NCBI GenBank assembly: GCA_016722075.1
Contig: JADKGW010000001.1
Span: 806,001-870,000 of the forward strand
Source of the DNA: Candidatus Kouleothrix ribensis
Lineage (GTDB): Bacteria; Chloroflexota; Chloroflexia; Chloroflexales; Roseiflexaceae
Direction: 5' to 3'
Length of the DNA stretch: 64,000 bases
Of the stretch, positions 63,714 to 64,000 are shown piece after piece; positions within the stretch are counted from its first letter, which is position 1, and each line of letters begins with the position of its first letter. Both the position numbers and the translations under genes were made by a program. Below the pieces are notes generated by a model. The model ran no database searches, was not told the DNA's origin, and worked only from the letters and a program-made list of their open reading frames with translations.

Positions 63714-64000
63714 GCCCAACGCGCTGCGCATCAGCCGCGCCGCCAGATCGATCGGGAATGCTTTCTCAACACGTATACCACGCACAATCGACCCGATCTC
63801 GCTGCCGGAACGGCGTCCGGCTGCATGCGCTGGTTGGGCGGCACCACGTCGGAGGCACGCGCTGACCTACCAGCCATGTTGGCGTTCGAGGGCGTTCCCC
63901 GCGACGGCGTTCGCGGGCGTTCCATTCGGCGCGGTTGGCCGCGACAACGGTCGCATGCGCGGCCCGCGACACCGTCCGAGGGCGGTGCCGGCGATCCGGT
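63714..64000 (-). repeat. Non-coding cassette 42, cut by the window end
   Basis: attC 63714-63839, boxes GCCCAAC/GTTGGGC, loop CAGATCGATCGGGAATGC; 161 bp of a normal body follow. The array clearly continues beyond the window. Confidence 0.88.

Noticed and set aside
1020..64000. CRISPR array
   Set aside because: Repeats are 480 bp apart or separated by genes, are imperfect palindromes of 100-130 bp, and there are no short uniform spacers or cas genes.
1020..64000. REP/BIME or ordinary intergenic repeats as explanation of the 78 sites
   Set aside because: The exact box complementarity across whole cassettes and the duplicated cassette ending at the box are not expected from REP elements.
1..64000. 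tRNA, rRNA or integron integrase gene within the window
   Set aside because: No cloverleaf, rRNA-like stretch or tyrosine recombinase motif (R..HxxR..Y) was seen; the integrase is predicted to be outside the right end.

Overview
This window is one continuous gene-cassette array of a chromosomal (sedentary) integron. I count 78 attC-type recombination sites in 64 kb. Each runs from a left box of form RYYYAAC (mostly GCCCAAC, GCCGAAC or GTCCAAC) to a right box of form GTTRRRY (GTTGGGC, GTTCGGC, GTTGGAC), is 100-132 bp long and has inverted inner arms. The right arm (..GGCTGCATGCGC..) carries one base more than the left arm (GCGCATCAGCC..). That extra-helical base belongs to the L'' arm of an attC, so the sites read on the minus strand. 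All cassette genes except two are also on the minus strand. The array therefore reads right to left, each cassette has its attC on its low-coordinate side, and the integrase with attI, which are not in the window, should lie beyond base 64000. No tRNA, rRNA, CRISPR array or core gene was seen. The host cannot be fixed from an array of mobile genes; a Chloroflexota (Herpetosiphon-like) bacterium is my low-confidence guess.

Two classes of cassette alternate. (1) 41 complete copies and one cut by the window end belong to a single family of 482-490 bp cassettes with no convincing gene: an attC of about 127 bp plus a GC-rich body of about 358 bp made of degenerate repeats of roughly 25 nt. They make up nearly a third of the window and occur in runs of one to five between gene cassettes. 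(2) 36 complete gene cassettes, plus one partial at the left edge, carry one or two small genes: alpha/beta hydrolases, a MOSC protein, a methyltransferase, a metallophosphoesterase, an ADP-ribosylglycohydrolase, a Uma2 nuclease, a GmrSD-like DUF262/DUF1524 protein, toxin-antitoxin pairs (DUF433/DUF5615 and a PIN pair), an Imm5-like protein, HEAT and LRR proteins, a GyrI-like protein, a PD-(D/E)XK-like protein, an HD-domain protein and many small membrane proteins of unknown function.

The strongest evidence for integron recombination is covariation. The right box of each attC is the exact complement of the left box of the NEXT attC, that is, the box at the far end of the same cassette, including rare variants (GTTAGCC/GGCTAAC, GTTAGCT/AGCTAAC, GTTGGGT/ACCCAAC, GTTAGGC/GCCTAAC). 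One membrane-protein cassette is present twice (21844 and 51391), and the copies stop matching exactly at the box.

Mobile elements have entered the array: an IS66-type element (4236-5805), two copies of one DDE element (6398-7894 and 24768-26263), an IS630-type (22694-23837), an IS701/IS4-type (36979-38147) and an IS5-type (44222-45186). Each has readable target duplications, and four of them split a cassette gene that can be rejoined in frame on paper. A 134-bp MITE with ends like those of the IS66-type element and 8-bp duplications is present five times (one partial), always between an attC and the 3' end of the neighbouring minus-strand gene. No insertion was seen in the non-coding cassette bodies.

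Functionally the array looks like a store of conflict, stress and surface genes. Several cassettes bring their own extended -10 promoter, and at least three genes are frameshifted.
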